Source: Paraspadella gotoi (lineage: Eukaryota > Chaetognatha). Taken from it: a DNA stretch of 64,000 nt. Of the stretch, positions 60,358 through 64,000 are shown one piece after another (the stretch's first letter is position 1; the number at the start of each line of letters is the position of its first letter). The position numbers were made by a program, and so were the translations under genes. Under the pieces are notes generated by a model. That model had not been told where the DNA came from. It worked only from the letters and a program-made list of their open reading frames with translations, and searched no databases. Where the stretch lies: the NCBI GenBank assembly GCA_051294375.1, contig CM119268.1:4441162-4505161 (forward strand). The letters run 5' to 3'.

Positions 60358-62445
60358 GGATAGGGATTAGGGTTAGGGATTAGCGCTAGCTTTAGGGCTA
60401 AGGCTTTACTGTTGGATAAAACTTTTACGAAGAGATTAGAGCCAGATATTGACGCGAATTAAATTTAAAGATAGGAATCTAAATGGGGCGCTCACGGAAA
60501 ATATACCCTTATTCCTAAGTTTTCTTTATATTTTTTTTTGCTATTCCTTCTTTTTTTTTTTATTATTTCCTTTTTTCTTCCTCCTTCTCTTCCTTCTTTT
60601 TTCTGAATTAGATTTGCTTCGCTTTTCCCCTCAGTTATTCTGTCATTCGATCGCTCGTTCCGTTTGGTCTGTTAGTCTTTCTTGGAAACATTTTAAGTCG
60701 CTCTATTCCAATTTAAAGATGGAATTAAAGAAACTAAGCTTTATGCTTAATAGATGAAGTTATTTTAAAACGATATCGTCATTTAAAAATACGAACTAAA
60801 TGTCTCTTATTTATCTGCATCATTAATTTAATACAATACAATTGAGGTTACATTACATTATCTTTTTTCACTTCTCACTCTAATCTCTTCTCTCTGCTTT
60901 GTTTTGCCTTGCTTTTTTTAGCTTTGCTTTCTTTGTTTGCTTCGCTTTGTTTTTCTTTGTTTTGCTTTGCTTTGCTTGGTTTGGCTTTGATTTTTTTTCC
61001 TAACCACTACTTTTTTTTCCTTTCTTTCCTTTCCTATTCTTCCTTCCTTTCCTTTCCTTTCCTTTCCTTTCCTTTCCTTTTCCTTCCTTTCCTTTCCTTT
61101 CCTCTCTTTCCTTTCTCCCTTATTTTTCCCTTCCAGTTCTATCCTATTCCTATTCTATTCAGTTTCCAAAAATATTTCTTTTCCTTTCCTTTCCTTTCTT
61201 TCTTTCCTTTCCTTTCCTTTCCTTTCCTTTCCTTCCTATTCTTTCCTTTCCTTTCCTTTCCTTTCCTTTCCTCTCCTTTTCTCTTTTTCCTTCCTTTCCT
61301 TTCCTTTCCTTTCTCTTTCTTTCTCTTTCCACCTTCTTCTCTCCTCATTTTTTCCCTTCAGTTTCTCAGTCATCTTCCAACGCCATTCCATTACAATCAT
61401 TACCATTCTACTCCGGTGCGGCGGAGACGACGACGACGCGACAGTGACGCATACATTTCCGCCCGTCTTCGTCGTCTTCAAAGTTAAATCGTCGGTCGGA
61501 ATGTCGCAGTCATCATCTTCATCGTCGTCGTCATCATGCCTTTGCATGCTCGTCCTTTTTTCGTCGTCGCCGCGTCACCGTCATCATTTTCATCATCATC
61601 ATCATCGTTATCGTCGTCTTCATCGTCGTCGTCCTCTGTCTTGGTCGCAGTCACGACAGCGACTGACCCGGAGGCCGAGACTGGTCGACCCCGACGCGAA
61701 TTGCGCGACCGAGTTTTGGGAAGCTTGACTTCTCCACTTCTCTCTCATCTATCTCGCTCTCTCTTTCTGTTGTTTCTCTCACTTTCTCTCTCTCTCTCTA
61801 TCTGTCTATCTACATCTTACCATCTTTCTCAATATTTTTAGGTACTTTGCCTTCTATCTTATCTCCTTTGTCCCTTTTCTTTTTTTCCATCTTCCTCGCG
61901 TTTCTTTTTTTTTTCTCCTTTTTCTCCCTTTTCTTTCCTCCTTTCTCCTTTCCTTTCCTTTCTTTCCTCGCGCTCTCCTCTCTTTCCTTTTTACATTTCT
62001 TTTTTTTTGCCTCCTTTCTTCTCTGTTTTCTCCCATATCTTTGCTTTATTTTTCCTCCCGTCCTCTCCTCTTTCCTCTTAATTTTCTTTCCTCCTCTTTT
62101 CTTTCTTTTTCCTTTCCTCCTTCCTCCCTTTTATTCCTATCCTCCAAACTTTCCTCTTTTTCCTTTCCTACTTTTCCTTTTTTTCCCCTCCTCATTTCCT
62201 CTCTTTCCTTTCCTCTTTTTTCCTTTCTCTTTCTTTCCTCTCTTTCATTTCTTCCTTTTTTTTCCTTTCCTCTTTTCTTATCCATTCCTTTCCTCCTCCT
62301 TTTCCTCTCTTTCTTTCTCCTTCCTCTTTTTACTTCCTTTTCTTTCCTCCATCTTCGCTCGAGAAAAAAAATTACGTTTTCTCCTCGAGATCAAGTCGAG
62401 ATTCGTGAAGAGATGTTCCGATCTGACAGAATCGATTGACAGGGC

Positions 62446-62830
62446 ATCGAAGGAGATGGCATCGAAGGAATGGCATCGAAGGAGATTGGCATCGAAGGAG
62501 ATCGCATCAAAGGAGATGGCAATCGAATAACAGGGCATCGAAAGAGTGGCATCGAAGGAGATTGGCATCAAGGAGATTGCATCGAATGATATGGCATCAA
62601 AGAAGATGGCATCGAAGGAGATGGCATCGAAGGAGATGGCATCGAAAAGAGATTGCATCAAAGGAGATTGCATCGAAGGAGATGGCATCGAAGGAAGATG
62701 GCATCCGAAGGAGATGGCATCGAAGGAGATTGCATCAAAGGAAATTCGAGGATGCATCGAGGGAAATGGCAATCGAAGGAGATGGCTCGAAGGAGAAGGC
62801 ATCGAGTAACAGGGAAATCGAAGGAGATGG
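62446..62830 (+). repeat. 15-bp minisatellite, second copy
   Basis: Same units in the same variant order as 48697-49090, with about a dozen one- or two-base indels. Confidence 0.85.
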
Positions 62831-63173
62831 CATAGACCGAGAGATGGGTAAAAGGAAGATGACATAAAATGATGGAGATTGCTCTGATGGATAGGGGCAT
62901 TTATAGATATAAAATGAAAGAGGTTATTATAGGAAGCGAGCGGGATATTAAGGGAGTGGCATTGAAAATAAAAGAACTAGAGACGGCATCAAATATGCTT
63001 TGTAATACTACTAATGCCCTACATCTACTAATATACTATATAACTACTGAAACTACTACTACTACTATCCATGACTTTACTACTAATATTCTTTTAAAAA
63101 AAAAATATTTTCATAAAGAGAATCTAATCATTTGCAGCCGTGTCCAAAATTGTAGACAAGCTCACAAACAGGC

Positions 63174-63233
<60 letters not shown>

Positions 63234-63352
63234 AAGCAAGACCCGTTTGACCCCGAGCTCAAGAAACCGAAATCGCTTTGTCCATTTTCTCTCTTCCTTT
63301 TAGCTTAAAAAAGGGAACGAAGCCCCGCTGCCCCTTCGCCCCGCTGAAAGAA

Positions 63353-63412
<60 letters not shown>

Positions 63413-63540
63413 GAGAGAGATATGTACAAACGCCCGCTTCTTCCGTCCATCATTTCCACATCCTACACCGTTTTCCCTCCATTGCTCCTGTAAAAAGAGA
63501 GAGAAGAGAGGAGAGAGATGAGAGTGGAGAGAGAGAGAGA

Positions 63541-63575
<35 letters not shown>

Positions 63576-63670
63576 GAGAAAGAAACGGGTCTAATCCGAT
63601 ATTGGTCGTTACCATGCCAACGGCCGAGCTGAGCTCCCGGCGGAGAAACGCCGAGGCCAACACGATATGA

Positions 63671-63750
63671 GCAGCCCCGGTCACGTGGTCGATTAAGCAA
63701 TTCGAATCCGGTCTGAGAGGTCCGGGGTTGAGGCCGGGTTCGGTTAAAGA
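63671..63750 (+). mobile_element. tRNA-derived SINE-like element, copy c
   Basis: Same element; the B box again lacks one C and the A-box region has one extra A. Confidence 0.45.
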
Positions 63751-64000
63751 GAGAGAAGGCTTTGTGCTGATAGGAAGAGGTGGCATTTTTAGAGAGTGAG
63801 AGTATAAGAGAGCCCTTGTCATGAATAACGATTATTACCATGACATAAGGTACGACGACGACGACGACGACGACGATGTCAACGACGACCAAGACGATTA
63901 AGGTCGTGAAAGCTATTTGATGATGGGAGAAAAGACGACGACGACGACGACGACGACGATGTCAACGACCGACCAGACGATTAAGGTCGTGACAGCTATT

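Larger units (their letters stand above)
60358..64000 (+). repeat. Unit Y, copy 2 (cut by window end)
   Basis: Collinear with 46616 to about 50270. It contains second copies of all Y landmarks and ends in the (GAC)n part of Z. Confidence 0.9.

Overview
The window looks like nuclear DNA of an invertebrate animal. It is AT-rich, its genes are split by short GT-AG introns, and it is full of (CT)n/(GA)n, (CTTT)n, (CCTTT)n, (TTA)n and (GAC)n/(TCG)n microsatellites. It also holds minisatellites, a tRNA-derived SINE-like element and interstitial TTAGGG-like motifs. There is no rRNA, no convincing functional tRNA, no CRISPR array and no bacterial operon. The phylum cannot be fixed from the sequence; the mix of (CT)n and (GAC)n is only suggestive of an arthropod.

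Layout. 1-4.8 kb: dispersed repeats and (CT)n/(GA)n tracts. 4.83-6.52 kb: one convincing gene, a small secreted cysteine-free helical peptide precursor in at least five exons, with two assembly gaps inside it. 6.51-9.07 kb: a 1.2-1.3 kb inverted repeat centred on a 25-N gap. 9.1-12.9 kb: microsatellites, a 54-bp minisatellite and a snap-back element with a hammerhead-like remnant. 12.9-38.15 kb: three copies (two nearly full, one partial) of a 10.6-10.9 kb unit called X here. 38.15-45.16 kb: a sequence present once, with exon-like open frames on the + strand and a well-spliced 3' end at 43.99 kb. 45.18-46.6 kb: two further tail pieces of X. 46.6-51.99 kb: a second unit, Y, whose last kilobase (Z) is given twice. 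51.99-54.36 kb: single-copy DNA without a recognisable gene. 54.39-64 kb: the second half of X running straight into Y again.

The X and Y copies differ mostly by one-base indels, meet at gaps of exactly 25 N, and three X copies stop at one position in a sequence resembling the start of a PacBio adapter. I infer that much of the window is the same locus written several times by long-read gap filling. A smaller set of shared differences separates copies 1/2 from copies 3/5, so two haplotypes or paralogues are probably mixed in.

X itself carries exon-like pieces: acidic (poly-Asp) blocks on triplet repeats, a Lys-rich terminal exon with a good acceptor, and a pair of exons with HExxH and Ser-Pro repeats. 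Frames are intact in some copies and broken in others, so no complete product can be read. No family could be assigned to any of these genes by inspection.
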